A DNA stretch of 64,000 bases from Clavaria fumosa. Taxonomy: Eukaryota; Basidiomycota; Agaricomycetes; Agaricales; Clavariaceae. The stretch's first letter is position 1. Every line of letters begins with the position of its first letter. A program made the translations under genes and the position numbers. The notes beneath the pieces were generated by a model. The model made no database searches. It saw only the letters and a list, made by a program, of their open reading frames with translations, and was not told the DNA's origin. Positions 56,701 through 64,000 of this stretch are shown here, in pieces. Location: positions 4,092,001 to 4,156,000 of the forward strand of contig OX637797.1 in NCBI GenBank assembly GCA_951802425.1, in the 5' to 3' direction.

Positions 56701-57919
56701 AAAACATAGAAGACATGGTCCAGTAGGATTGTTGCAACCCATTCCTATACCCTCACAACCTTTTGAAGTAGTCACCATGGACTTCATTCCTGAGCTACCA
56801 GAGTCTGATGGATATGATAGCATACTGGTCATAGTGGACAAACTCACTAAGTATGCCATATTCATCCCCACTACTACTACTGTCAAGGAAGTAGAGACAG
56901 CTAAGCTGTTCTTCCATCATGTCATTTCCCAGTATGGTATACCCAGGCAGGTCATTTCTGACAGGGATACCAGATGGAAAGGAAGCTTCTGGGCAGAAGT
57001 CTGCAGACTCATGGGAATGAGTAGGTCTTTAACTACTTCATACCACCCTCAGGCTGATGGACAGACTGAGATTCTGAATCAAAGTCTAGAAGTAGCCTTG
57101 AGAACTTATGTAGGTCCTCAGAAAGATGACTGGAGTAAGCTCCTGGATGGACTGGCTTTGTCCTACAATACTAGTCCACACACTGCTACAGGCTTCTCAC
57201 CTGCCTATTTGCTCAGAGGATACCATCCTATCACTAGCTCTACCATTGTACACTCTCCCAGTTCTATCACCAGACCAGTGAATCAAGACTCACACTCTGG
57301 GGGGGAGGTGTCTTCCAGTGCGTTAGATCTACAAGCCAGTGATATGGTTTCTCACTTTGAAACAGAAAGGAGTAGAGCCAAGGAAGCCTTACTTCTAGGA
57401 CAGGTGTTCCAGAAGAGGGCTTATAATCGAGGAAGGCTTACCTATGAGTTTGAGGAGGGAGATCTAGTCCTGATCAATCCTCATTCACTCCAACTCTACA
57501 GGACTGAAGAAGGAAAGGGACAAAAGCTGTTAATGAAGTATGAAGGTCCCTTTGAGATTATTCAGAAGATCAGCCCTGTCACTTATAGGCTTAGAATGCC
57601 TGCATCCTTTGGAATACATCCTGTCATCAACATAGCTCATTTAGAGAGGTACAATCCCTCTCCAGAAGAGCTAGGCACCAGGCCTACCCAACCTCTCAGC
57701 AGAGAGGACTTCCAGGACTTACCTGAGCATGAAGTTGAAAGGATAGTAGATGAGAAACTTAGGAAGAGAGGAAGTAAACGAATCAGGCTGTTCAAAACAA
57801 GGTTTACTGGCTATGGGCCTGAAGCAGACGAATGGCTGACTGCCAGGCAGCTCAAGAACGCGCCAGAAGTCCTCAAGACATGGCAGGAGCGAGCTAGCCC
57901 TCCAGGGAATCGCTCCTGA
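50762..57919 (+). CDS. Gag-Pol polyprotein, family D, intact
   Basis: 2385 residues in one frame, so no frameshift is needed. N-terminal domain of unknown type (1-340), a Pro/Gly-rich linker (about 380-475), capsid (about 476-660), zinc knuckle C709-C712-H717-C722, retropepsin DSGS (D912), RT with YIDD (1440-1443), RNase H (first Asp D1589, ITDHAALTWSRTY), integrase with zinc-binding H1936, H1944, C1974, C1977 and catalytic D2007, D2067, E2103 (35 residues between the last two), a GPF module (about 2255) and a degenerate chromodomain at the C-terminus (about 2323-2380). All catalytic residues are present. The coding sequence nearly avoids CpG and writes arginine almost only as AGA/AGG until about 57770. 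Confidence 0.95.
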   Translation: MSAIMTAEDIRPTTPVGHPPTSDLPKVVEPRVEEGDFTPRIPVTPITETVEDPRSLLLGSVSFLSEVTGPMKLERQDLTSAQSYPGLLPTLFHRRDLSQDHVGRRNEGALLGEHYLQRRVGYARMSRAVAKRYIRELDLLKELFRKIWLVPGRGYFLDHNKYKSLKEALAVLKKRAMEANLDTEMGIPSLPMIGRGGSHMVLLSANDYEVLGCAFADEVESFLATMDQILGEVGSKKETSEEKMWQELKKKPPPTPEGSGVYQKVTGGKTPSDPIPPSVSQVAGPSRTLQRNIRESMHFPDFTSGLKDLSTLPQFVTFTRGTLEDPSPLTTTYEREEEEELEYAGRGKERTPYSEDFQREQPRSQTYSSPRIPPRRDPLPPVHQPIPGPPPGGDPDEDPDHEPPHGPPRRPPGRRPFASGSSGPGSSRGSRAPGGPGGPGDPPDPRDPPGPLGPLRPEDPNPQRNPTPLADPYAYVFDPKLKASDIPEWDGNSDTLAKWLKRVTQISERSYPVFRQLGGLVPQRLTRSAEVWYWSLPVEKRREIEADWGTLRQAIRSYYMNRSWLDKQKARANKASYRDLENSHELPSEYYIRKVELLTLVYNMSDSELILEIMNGAPPSWVNILNPHFYNTLVEFQEAIKYHEDNLLRMDPPREKKKFFFRKPVAKSRLKSARTHLVGWTSKMQSPKFPRDDKNVSEKPPESIGARPCRHCGSGKHWDPDCKYARKGNKAARVHAVEVDSEEEEAQAEYDDLYYGLSDEEEAESHEDQEDFHEALQLPESAVLHTDPVVEPKEGISVLEGEASQGTMDTQAQEEKEQDNPSISASVHHVAASGLVTRPRPSLNRRSRRRLAHQVAARHYSVRGLSGTSQTLLKLHKLMARPPGTSFLGSKATRTHCYLGSFKENLTDVIVDSGSDITLISLTTLEGLDNPPKIKTGQKINLIQVTGRSSISGFINTDIYFETSEGPVQLNVDAYVVKGMTTPFILGNDFADQYSISVMRKEGETCLLFGDTGRSVLVKSSTSPSYLDDEGHSFKISMSKDHKNKRILHHHSQRVKRRERKASSDPYARSAVEAIIHPGTSKYISVRVNFPRKLDYVYVEKIFFNGRSLEDVYACPDSVITKDNPRIHVTNFASYPIVIHKGQVLGVAHNPKTWLVQTSHCSYEDIVKAENYASLVRSIHSHYESGDLKSGMVASELLDKNLLQYSGTEDPLAEDPLEGGPKGSETPPDLVKTGELLEAVDISKDLTKDQAKALHKVLLTNHLAFGLDGRLGSHPGELEIKLRPESKEISLPPFGSSSPAKREVMDEQIDTWLNNGVISPSKSPWGAPAFIVYRNGKPRMVIDYRRLNAVTIPDEFPLPRQEDILQALTGCQWLSTLDALAGFTQITIKKEDREKTAFRTHRGLHQFNRMPFGLRNGPSTFQRVMQGVLAPYLWVFTLVYIDDIVVYSTTFEDHLKHLDLVFKAIIKGNITLAPNKCHFAYQSLLLLGQKVSRLGLSTHREKVGTIVQLAEPKNVSELQTFLGMMVYFSAYIPYYAWIASPLFKLLRKDHKWDWGSLQQEAFELCKQVLTNAPVRAYAMPGLPYRLYTDACDYGLGAILQQVQPIKVKDLKGTRIYDKLWKAYQDKQPVPKPIFAVANPEEPTYQDSWANNFEDTVVHLERVISYWSRILKAAERNYSPTEREALALKEGLIKFQCFLEGSVVTAITDHAALTWSRTYQNVNRRLLSWGTVLSSYPNLKIVHRAGRVHSNVDPISRLRRRVPYQLGPSSDPTQELQLKASSDRNWRSGQASDIEDPLLNMYEELGEKFEEKLLRVATKYISSEEEYDGQDPLTSESVEILTSDGHVLTMPYQTSKSYSILVGIDSKELEKWRAGYLEDSHFSRVLKSKRAEQDVSNPEYPQYYEHTNGLVYFEDWNGNNRLCVPLSLRLEIMGEVHNSLSEAAHGGYYKTYNRIASTYYWPRMSRDIKKYTSTCDICQKTKHRRHGPVGLLQPIPIPSQPFEVVTMDFIPELPESDGYDSILVIVDKLTKYAIFIPTTTTVKEVETAKLFFHHVISQYGIPRQVISDRDTRWKGSFWAEVCRLMGMSRSLTTSYHPQADGQTEILNQSLEVALRTYVGPQKDDWSKLLDGLALSYNTSPHTATGFSPAYLLRGYHPITSSTIVHSPSSITRPVNQDSHSGGEVSSSALDLQASDMVSHFETERSRAKEALLLGQVFQKRAYNRGRLTYEFEEGDLVLINPHSLQLYRTEEGKGQKLLMKYEGPFEIIQKISPVTYRLRMPASFGIHPVINIAHLERYNPSPEELGTRPTQPLSREDFQDLPEHEVERIVDEKLRKRGSKRIRLFKTRFTGYGPEADEWLTARQLKNAPEVLKTWQERASPPGNRS

Positions 57920-58059
57920 GTAAGAATGAGTCAGAGAGCGGACAGATCAGAGGGAGAAGGATCAGGCGACTCAGGGACTAGTTCTAGATGAGTTAGAACA
58001 AGTTGGAGTCATTCTTGGGAGTCTAGGACAAGTCAGGATACTGTAGGTACATCCTAGGG

Positions 58060-58067
58060 TATATAAG
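58060..58067 (+). promoter_or_regulatory. TATA box before the extra ORF
   Basis: TATATAAG sits 50 bp upstream of the start codon at 58117. The surrounding CCTAGGGTATATAAGAAG and GCCCCAGGAAG resemble 50470-50515. Confidence 0.5.
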
Positions 58068-58116
58068 AAGTTCTGCAATTAGCTGAAGCCCCAGGAAGTC
58101 GCCCAGTCAACTAGCC

Positions 58117-59013
58117 ATGGCCATCCCCACCCTCAGCACCTACATCTCGCCGTTCGCCTCGACTCATGAAGTCATCCTCACCGCTCGCCTGCTCCAGACG
58201 CTGTTCCTCCGCAGCCTCGACTCGTCTCTCCTCCACTACAATGTCACAGAACTCGATTTCTACTCGATCGGTGGACCGAACGACCTGCATGGCATCAAGC
58301 CTGGTCTCGCGCATGGCCTCTGGTACACTTTACAGAGGTTAGGACGAATTATCTTATGTGCAGCACACAACTACATACCTGGTGTGTCTGAGGGACCCAT
58401 GCCTTCGTGCATACCGGCGGAGGCGCTCCAGGAGATCGAGATGAGCTTCCCCAGCATCGTCTATGCCGAAACTCACCCCGACTGTAATCCCCTCGTCTCT
58501 GCGCAGCCAGTGGAGAACTTGCGGCTCATTATTGCGACACTGCAGTGTGTTGGCATCCAGGGAGTTCGCTGGATCAGCGAGGCGATGCGCAGGAGTGCTC
58601 GGAAGGGCGAGGAGAGTCTCTGGAGGTGGGGAGGCTTCGTCGAGCTGCGCGATGCGCATCCCAGCGACTTTGGGATGTTTGCTGATCGAGTTTTCGAGGA
58701 GATTAACTTCTTACGCCGCCAGTCGTTGCTTGAGGAGTTGTTTGATGGGAAGGAAGACGACGAGGAGCGCCGAGGACCCTCCTACTTCGAGTCGGACGCC
58801 ATTGACAGCCTGCGCGAGTTCTTAGCGACCCACACCACCGTTTTCTCCCTCCAGGATCGTCGTTGGGGGTGTGTGGAAGGTTACACTAGGGATGAGGTAG
58901 TCCCAGAAGAGTTAGAAGGGGTAGTTAAGTTGCTAAGCCACCTAGGGCTTACAGATATCGTAGGGATTCCGATGAAGACATGCAGCAGTGAGCTGGGCGA
59001 TTGCAGCGACTAA
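58117..59013 (+). CDS. Extra sense ORF of family D, unknown function
   Basis: 298 residues, intact, ATG in good context (AGCCATGG). No signal peptide or obvious membrane segment. Features seen: LDFYSIGGPNDLHGIKPGLA near residue 45, WRWGGFVELRDAHPSDFGMF near 170, an acidic FDGKEDDEERRGP near 208 and RDEVVPEELEGVVKLLSHLG near 260. Not related by eye to the antisense genes of families A and B. Codon use is rich in CG (GCC, CGC, CTC), unlike Gag-Pol. It could be a captured host gene or an accessory protein. It sits before the polypurine tract, so it travels with the element. Confidence 0.75.
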   Translation: MAIPTLSTYISPFASTHEVILTARLLQTLFLRSLDSSLLHYNVTELDFYSIGGPNDLHGIKPGLAHGLWYTLQRLGRIILCAAHNYIPGVSEGPMPSCIPAEALQEIEMSFPSIVYAETHPDCNPLVSAQPVENLRLIIATLQCVGIQGVRWISEAMRRSARKGEESLWRWGGFVELRDAHPSDFGMFADRVFEEINFLRRQSLLEELFDGKEDDEERRGPSYFESDAIDSLREFLATHTTVFSLQDRRWGCVEGYTRDEVVPEELEGVVKLLSHLGLTDIVGIPMKTCSSELGDCSD

Positions 59014-59019
59014 TTCGAC

Positions 59020-59032
59020 GCAGGGGGGGAAG
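59020..59032 (+). other. Polypurine tract of family D
   Basis: GCAGGGGGGGAAG directly precedes TGTTAGGGTG. Confidence 0.8.
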
Positions 59033-61021
59033 TGTTAGGGTGTCAAGTACTTACCTTACTATGTTTAGCCTTTCTCCTTGTCTGGAAGCTCCACAAATAT
59101 GCGTCTCATTAGCCTAACAAGCCTATGGCCTTATCTACATGTGCCTATGTACCAATAGCCATGGAAACAACTAGTTTTGGTTAGCCATCCAGAGTAAGAA
59201 CTGCAATCATTCTATACTCAGAGAAAGATGGGGCTCTAGAGCAAGAACCAGGAACCGCACAAAGATGCGGTTGATACCGTTCGATTCCTATGCCTTGACA
59301 ACCCTTAATTCCAAATTTGCGAAAGGAAATAACGGTTATTAGTTCCTTAAAGTAAATAATATTGATCTAGTGGCTTCTTCTACATAAAAGACAAATAGCG
59401 TTTGGATGGCTAGGAAATAGGAAAATCTAAACAGACAGAAGTGTGGGAGTGGTCTACAGGCTCCTTTCTGCAAGTTTGCGAAAGAGAGGGAGCGTTTGCG
59501 GTTTAGATACAGCGCTGCGACTCGAAGGTACAAGTCTGCCAGTATAGTAACACTGTGGGGACAGTCCTGATCACGATCGGACCTCGATCAAGTGATCAAG
59601 GACCGATGGACTGGCTCAGTTCCCACAGTGGCAGGTTGGGAGCGATGGCCGACGATGCCACACTACCAAATATGGACTACTCATCCATATCAAGGGATTG
59701 TGCACTCGTGAACTTTCGTGCACAATCCCTCAGCCCTCCCTACCTCTTCCCTTATGTCAGGACCTTGCTAGTACATACATAGCATAGTCTAGGGGTGAAA
59801 CACATACTAAATAAGTCTAGATGCACTTAGTTATGGCTAGTATGGGGAAGATAAGAGGAAGCAAAGAAGGTATGGACGAAAAGACGATGCGATCGAGGCC
59901 GGGAATGCCGCGGAGCGTCGCAGAAGCGATCGGGGGCGATTGTGGGGTCCTTCCCCACAATCCCCGACGTTTGGGCCCCTGGCATTGAGTCAGTATGACT
60001 CAATATGATTATTTTTAGATATACTGGAATGTTCGAGATGAAATATCTCAATGAGGAGATAAGATAAAATTATGATCTTACCTGATATGTAAAGCCACTG
60101 AATTCTCCTTAATTTAGAGTCCTTAAACGGTATGTTAGGACTACTAATTAAGGAGCTATGCTGTATTCTTCCAAATGTAGTAGGTACCCGAATTTGAGTA
60201 TAAATAGCCGGCGGAACTTCGCGTTCCAGGCATCATTACGTACCCACTCATCGATTGAACCATCCTGCAAAAGGACTAAGCCTGAGTCTAGCTCCCCACG
60301 GGGCTAAGGACATATTTAGTAAAACTAAGGACAGGGTCTAGTTAAACTAAATGTAGTATCTGCTGACTAAGGACTTAGTCTGGTCAAGTGATCTGGGTAC
60401 CCAAAGGTACCCAGGCTTCGAACGAGCCGCCCTGTGCCGGCTCCCCTCGGCGCAGTAAGTATTGAGCCAGTTATGAATATTTTAGTATGATGTACAAGGT
60501 ACTGTACTGTACATAGTACTACTGTGTTCATCAGAGTAAGTAGTGAATAGCTAGCCAAGTACTGAGAATTAGGCAGTGGTTTATAGAGGTAGAATGGTCT
60601 ACAAGACCAGGAGAATCTCATGAACTCTTCAGCTTGTTTCTCCTGTGTCTGGTTAGCTACCTATTCACTGATCTATTTTGACCTATCTACATTAATTTGG
60701 CTTAAGTGTGCAATACCTATGGAGTGGTCAGTCATTGAGCCATAGTATCAACCTGTGGAGTGATACCAGGTTGAGGCAGACTATGGAGGTCAATGGCTAA
60801 GCCCATGGGATGTTGTGACTTAGGTTACTAACTAATAATAATATCTGCCCAAAGCAATGCCTTGCTAGCAGTGTTGGTTTCAATACTGTTAGCAGGAAGG
60901 TATGGAACTGGAGGATCTACTAGTCCTGTAGACCGACTGCATAAGGAATTGAGGACCTGTCTGAGTCATCCTGACTCTCAGTGACTCATTTCTGACTGCA
61001 TCCAGTACCAGATCCATAACA
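59033..61021 (+). repeat. Family D 3' LTR, 1989 bp
   Basis: Starts TGTTAGGGTGTC after the polypurine tract and ends GATCCATAACA. The first 1560 bp (U3) are absent from the 5' side. TATAAATA at about 60199 marks the promoter. U3 holds a cluster of hairpins at 59551-60155 and a CpG-rich patch at 59880-59975. The last 424 bp match the 5' LTR. Confidence 0.78.
59551..60155. promoter_or_regulatory. Cluster of palindromes in U3 of family D
   Basis: Perfect arms: CACTGTGGG/CCCACAGTG (59551-59630), AGGGATTGTGCAC/GTGCACAATCCCT (59693-59730), GATTGTGGGG/CCCCACAATC (59938-59962), ATTGAGTCA/TGACTCAAT (59984-60004), and CTCCTTAATT+AGTCCT/AGGACT+AATTAAGGAG (60105-60155). Likely binding sites for dimeric regulators or cruciform-prone DNA. 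Confidence 0.6.
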
Positions 61022-62613
61022 CATTGTTGTCATTGTTGTTGTTGTTGTTGTTGTTGTTGTCATTGCCGTTGTTGTCATTGTCATTGTCATTGTCATTGTT
61101 GTCCTCATCCTCATCAATCTCAACATACTGTTCCTTCTTTTTCCCCTTCACTTGCCTCTTTGACTGGTCCCAGCAATCTCTCTTGTCACAGCCTGTAAAA
61201 ACCAAGCCCACCAACCCATTGTTCTGCCTTTTCACCCATGCATCCCACAGCACAGCGATCTCCTCCAGATGGAGATGGGATGGATCTCGAAGATGCACAC
61301 CTGTGGGCAAGTGCCCGACCTCAAAAAACTTGTCTGGATCTCCAGATATATTCCCCCATCGAACGCGTGCACATCTGTTGCCACAGAAGGTTCCTTAAAA
61401 TGCTGTGAGTGATGTGGATGTGCTAATTTATTATGCTTACTATAATTTATCTTGACATAGTTGTGGATCATTGCCTTGCAATCGACAAGGCTGCAATCTC
61501 CTCATGCCGGCAGGATTGCATAGCCATCATCATTGATTTCCAGTTCATCCTCATCGGCAGACTCGTCATCCTCATTTTCAGCATCATCTCCAATAACGGC
61601 CTCAGCTTGAAGGAGGTGTCAGGGTTGTATGAAGAACACAATGAATTGCTGACACGCACGATATTGGTGGACAATATATGTCCCAAAATGCTCCCATGTA
61701 TCATTGTTCCAATTTGGAAATGCTTTGGTGAAGGTCTGTCCCTGACGAGGTTGACACTCAAACCTTCCAGTTCAATTTTAGAATTTTAATGTTAGAGATA
61801 AATGTGAATTCACTTAGTTCGGACAACGTTGCCATCAATTCCATAGCCTGCCATGACAAATAATTGAATGCCCATCGTTTTCCAAATCTCCTCCATGAAT
61901 GTTAACACCTTCATTGCAAGCTTCTTGTGGTTCCTCAAGTTTCAAGTTAGTAATGTAGTTTAATGTGTTAGTAAGCCACTGACCATTTCTGCTGCTCTGG
62001 GGGCGCACCATCTGAATTCCATTTGCATGCCAATTCCTCTGCTGCCTTGAGCTCATTTGCCGTTAGCGCATTGACAACCTCTGAGAGTGCCACTGGGTAC
62101 AGGCCCATGAACCGTTTACTGCCAGTCTTGGATGCCTCAAGAATTGCCATGACACGGTCATGATAAAGGTCATTTACGGTGTCTCGGGGTTTGTACGTCT
62201 TGCAGTACTTGTTTTTGCCAGGTGGAGTGGTATTTTCGGACACCGAGTCTTCGTTGTTTGATTCATCAGGCTGAGCAGCGTGTTTTTGAGGTTTTGCGAA
62301 GTTACAGAACCAATACGCGACTTTCTAAGAGTTTTGGGGTAGCTCAAGGGTGCACAAGTGATAAGTAGCAACTCACCTTGTGCAAATCTGCAGGACGTGG
62401 TCTAGTTGTCTTGGATACATCATGGGCATCGACAAGCTCCCTTGCAGCAACTGCAATAATCCCTAGTTTTGCAACATTGCCATGGGCATCCTTGTAGGCT
62501 ATGCTATGCCGCTGAAGGATCTTGACTTGAGATGGCATGAATTGCATTGTGTGTGAGTGGCAGAGTGACAAGAGAAGTGTAAGAGCTGACTTAAGGGCCA
62601 AGAACTCGGGCAA
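61022..62613 (-). pseudogene. Unnamed multi-exon gene, 5' part (split by family D)
   Basis: Minus-strand exons: SQVKILQRHSIAYKDAHGNV and AARELVDAHDVSKTTRP (62540-62390), intron, KVAYWFCNFAKPQKHAAQPD and YKPRDTVNDLYHDRVMAILE to ELACKWNSDGAPPEQQKW (62320-61985), intron, MKVLTFMEEIWKTMGIQLFV (61920-61860), FPNWNNDTWEHFGTYIVHQY, an acidic exon DDAENEDDESADEDELEIND, then LPTGVHLRDPSHLHLEEIAV and WDAWVKRQNNGL (61300-61200), and an Asp/Asn tract at 61110-61022 where family D sits. A TGA at about 61505 replaces a probable arginine codon. Function unknown. Confidence 0.58.
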
Positions 62614-62703
62614 GTCAAAAATGATTTGAAGTCACATGATGTTGAACTTTTTGCCATGGCCCGATCGAGATTGTAAGGCCGCGTTGACAGCAGTGACAGC
62701 ACC

Positions 62704-62885
62704 ATGTCAGCGACAGTACTGATGGCGGTGGCGGCAGCAGCAGCAGCAGCAGCTGTGGTGGCAGCAGCGGCGGCGGCAGTAGCAGCAGTGGCAGCGATGA
62801 CAGTGACGGTAGCAGCGGGGGTGGCGGCAGCGGTGATGGTGGCGGCAGTTACAGCAGCAGCGGCGGCAGCGGTGGTGGCGCACTC
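62704..62885. repeat. GCA/GCG/GTG triplet repeat
   Basis: About 180 bp of GCA, GCG, GTG and GCC triplets, which read as alanine/valine homopolymer. No evidence that it is translated. Confidence 0.75.
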
Positions 62886-63589
62886 AATTAGAATATCACA
62901 TGACTTTGTTGATCATAGATAAACAAATACAAATATTTATTTCGTTGCAATTGTGCAGTTGAGCATAGTTTGGATGTAGTTGAGCATACTGTATCATTTC
63001 GACCACATGTTCATGCCACACTTACATAAGCAGGTGGTCACACATCCACTCGGAGTTCAGCGCTCAACATGATGTGTGACCAAAGTTGAAACAAGTTCAA
63101 GCTTTGCCTGAAGTGTTGTTGTGCTTGCAGAGGATGTGGCAGAGGAGGTAGAGGAGGCTCAGCAGTTGAGTATTGCAGCAATTGTTAAACAACTTGAAGA
63201 GATACAAGAAGGGGGGAGAGGGCAAAGGCATAAATTGAAATGCAGTAGGTACAACAACAACTTTGAGGCTCATTGAAATTAGTCACACCTCCAAGTTCAT
63301 CTATGAAAATATGGTGTGACAGTCACACATTTTGCATTCAGTTCAGAGGTCCACGTGACATGTGATGAACATGTGGTCAAAATGGTACAGTAGTTCGGAT
63401 GTAGGACCTAACACTACCTACATGTTTCTATGTAGGACTCAGTAGCTTTATCCTAGACCTACATAGTGCTGCAGCAAGTCACATTCCCCTACAAAGGAAT
63501 CATGCTGTGCTACACAGTTCTACACATATAAGGAAGTTGTCTATGGCTTCTATGACTCTATAGGTGTCTGCACAGCACTGCCAAAACAC
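62886..63589. other. Non-coding region
   Basis: AT-rich, with loosely repeated CACATGTTCATG/CATGTGG-type words. No gene recognised. Confidence 0.4.
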
Positions 63590-64000
63590 ATATAGCACAA
63601 TTGCACTTTGCTGATGAAGTTTGCGATTCGTGGGCAGTCACAGTGTGTAATTTCATCTCCAAGGATCACATCAGGGACCCGAGGGGCGTGGATGAGGTTC
63701 ATTTCGAGCGTGCTCAGGCTTGTTCCCTTCAGAGCATCCAGCAAGAACGACGTTGCAGGTTAGATCATATTTTGAGACAGAGGGAAAATATCGACAACCT
63801 GCAACAAAAGAGACATTACAGTAATCCTACATTACAGTAATCCTAATTCCACTGGGCACAAAAGAGTTCTGACCCGCTCAACGTCCACAAGAGGTCCAGA
63901 CTCGTCGTTCACGAGTTGCGTGGCGAACTCTGCCCCTTTCTCCGGGTTCACGCGCATAATATGTTGCAGCAAGGACACGTAATTTGGCTGATACCCGATC
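63590..64000 (-). pseudogene. Clathrin heavy chain fragment
   Basis: Minus strand: GYQPNYVSLLQHIMRVNPEK and FATQLVNDES (63998-63890), an intron with GT-AG borders (about 63870-63770), then FLLDALKG and LEMNLIHAPRVPDVILGDE with PRIAN (63740-63610). These follow the order of the clathrin heavy-chain repeat region (coat protein of endocytic vesicles). A TAA where glutamine is expected (about 63754), a missing segment between LLDALKG and LEMNL, and a broken end after PRIAN mark it as a relic. It continues beyond the window. Confidence 0.75.

Larger units (their letters stand above)
49879..61021 (+). mobile_element. Ty3/gypsy family D, intact Gag-Pol, 11.1 kb
   Basis: Odd 5' LTR (49879-50391), intact Gag-Pol (50762-57919), an extra sense ORF (58117-59013), polypurine tract (59020-59032) and a 1989-bp 3' LTR (59033-61021). 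CATTG occurs directly outside both ends (49874-49878 and 61022-61026), though this word recurs in the target tract. The shared 424 bp of the LTRs are nearly identical, pointing to recent insertion. The only potentially active element in the window. Confidence 0.87.

Noticed and set aside
58117..59013. Envelope-like protein
   Set aside because: No signal peptide, transmembrane segment or cleavage site visible.

Overview
The window is a transposon-dense, probably heterochromatic stretch of a basidiomycete nuclear genome, most likely an Agaricomycete. Supporting evidence: chromodomain-bearing Ty3/gypsy elements of several families, GT-AG introns of about 50 nt, a histidine acid phosphatase (phytase) relic, a Crinkler-like gene, a hAT transposase and a clathrin heavy-chain relic. 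I cannot name the species. No rRNA, tRNA or CRISPR array was seen.

Layout. 1-10366: two copies of one Ty3/gypsy family (family A), one inserted antisense into the integrase of the other, followed by an inversion; the surviving 3' half carries an antisense extra gene. 10367-12150: a family B LTR remnant, then a 21-bp satellite. 12203-14702: a decayed hAT element. 14849-19600: a phytase pseudogene, a second small phytase fragment, a 0.9-kb GC-rich triplet repeat and unresolved host-like DNA. 19675-22310: a multi-exon Crinkler-like gene. 22311-23600: CpG-free DNA and a MITE. 23604-28935: family C Ty3/gypsy (minus strand). 28940-39716: a coiled-coil/gag-like element (H), interrupted by an 8.4-kb family B element with perfect 5-bp target duplications and its own antisense extra gene. 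39740-42226: family F pol relic. 42222-46323: two gag-only elements of family G in inverted orientation. 46420-49091: a zinc-finger fragment and short repeats. 49092-62613: a multi-exon gene of unknown function split by family D, an 11.1-kb Ty3/gypsy element with an intact 2385-residue Gag-Pol, an extra sense ORF and an odd 5' LTR. 63590-64000: clathrin heavy-chain relic.

Three themes stand out. (1) In three separate Ty3/gypsy families, extra coding sequence sits between pol and the 3' LTR. It is antisense with a Gal4-type six-cysteine motif in A and B, and sense in D. (2) CpG decay is visible throughout: most in-frame stops in the dead elements are TGA where arginine CGA is expected, whereas the intact family D Gag-Pol has only about seven CpGs in 7 kb. 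(3) The 5' LTR of D looks like a fold-back product: its outer 102 bp are an inverted copy of the LTR 3' end.
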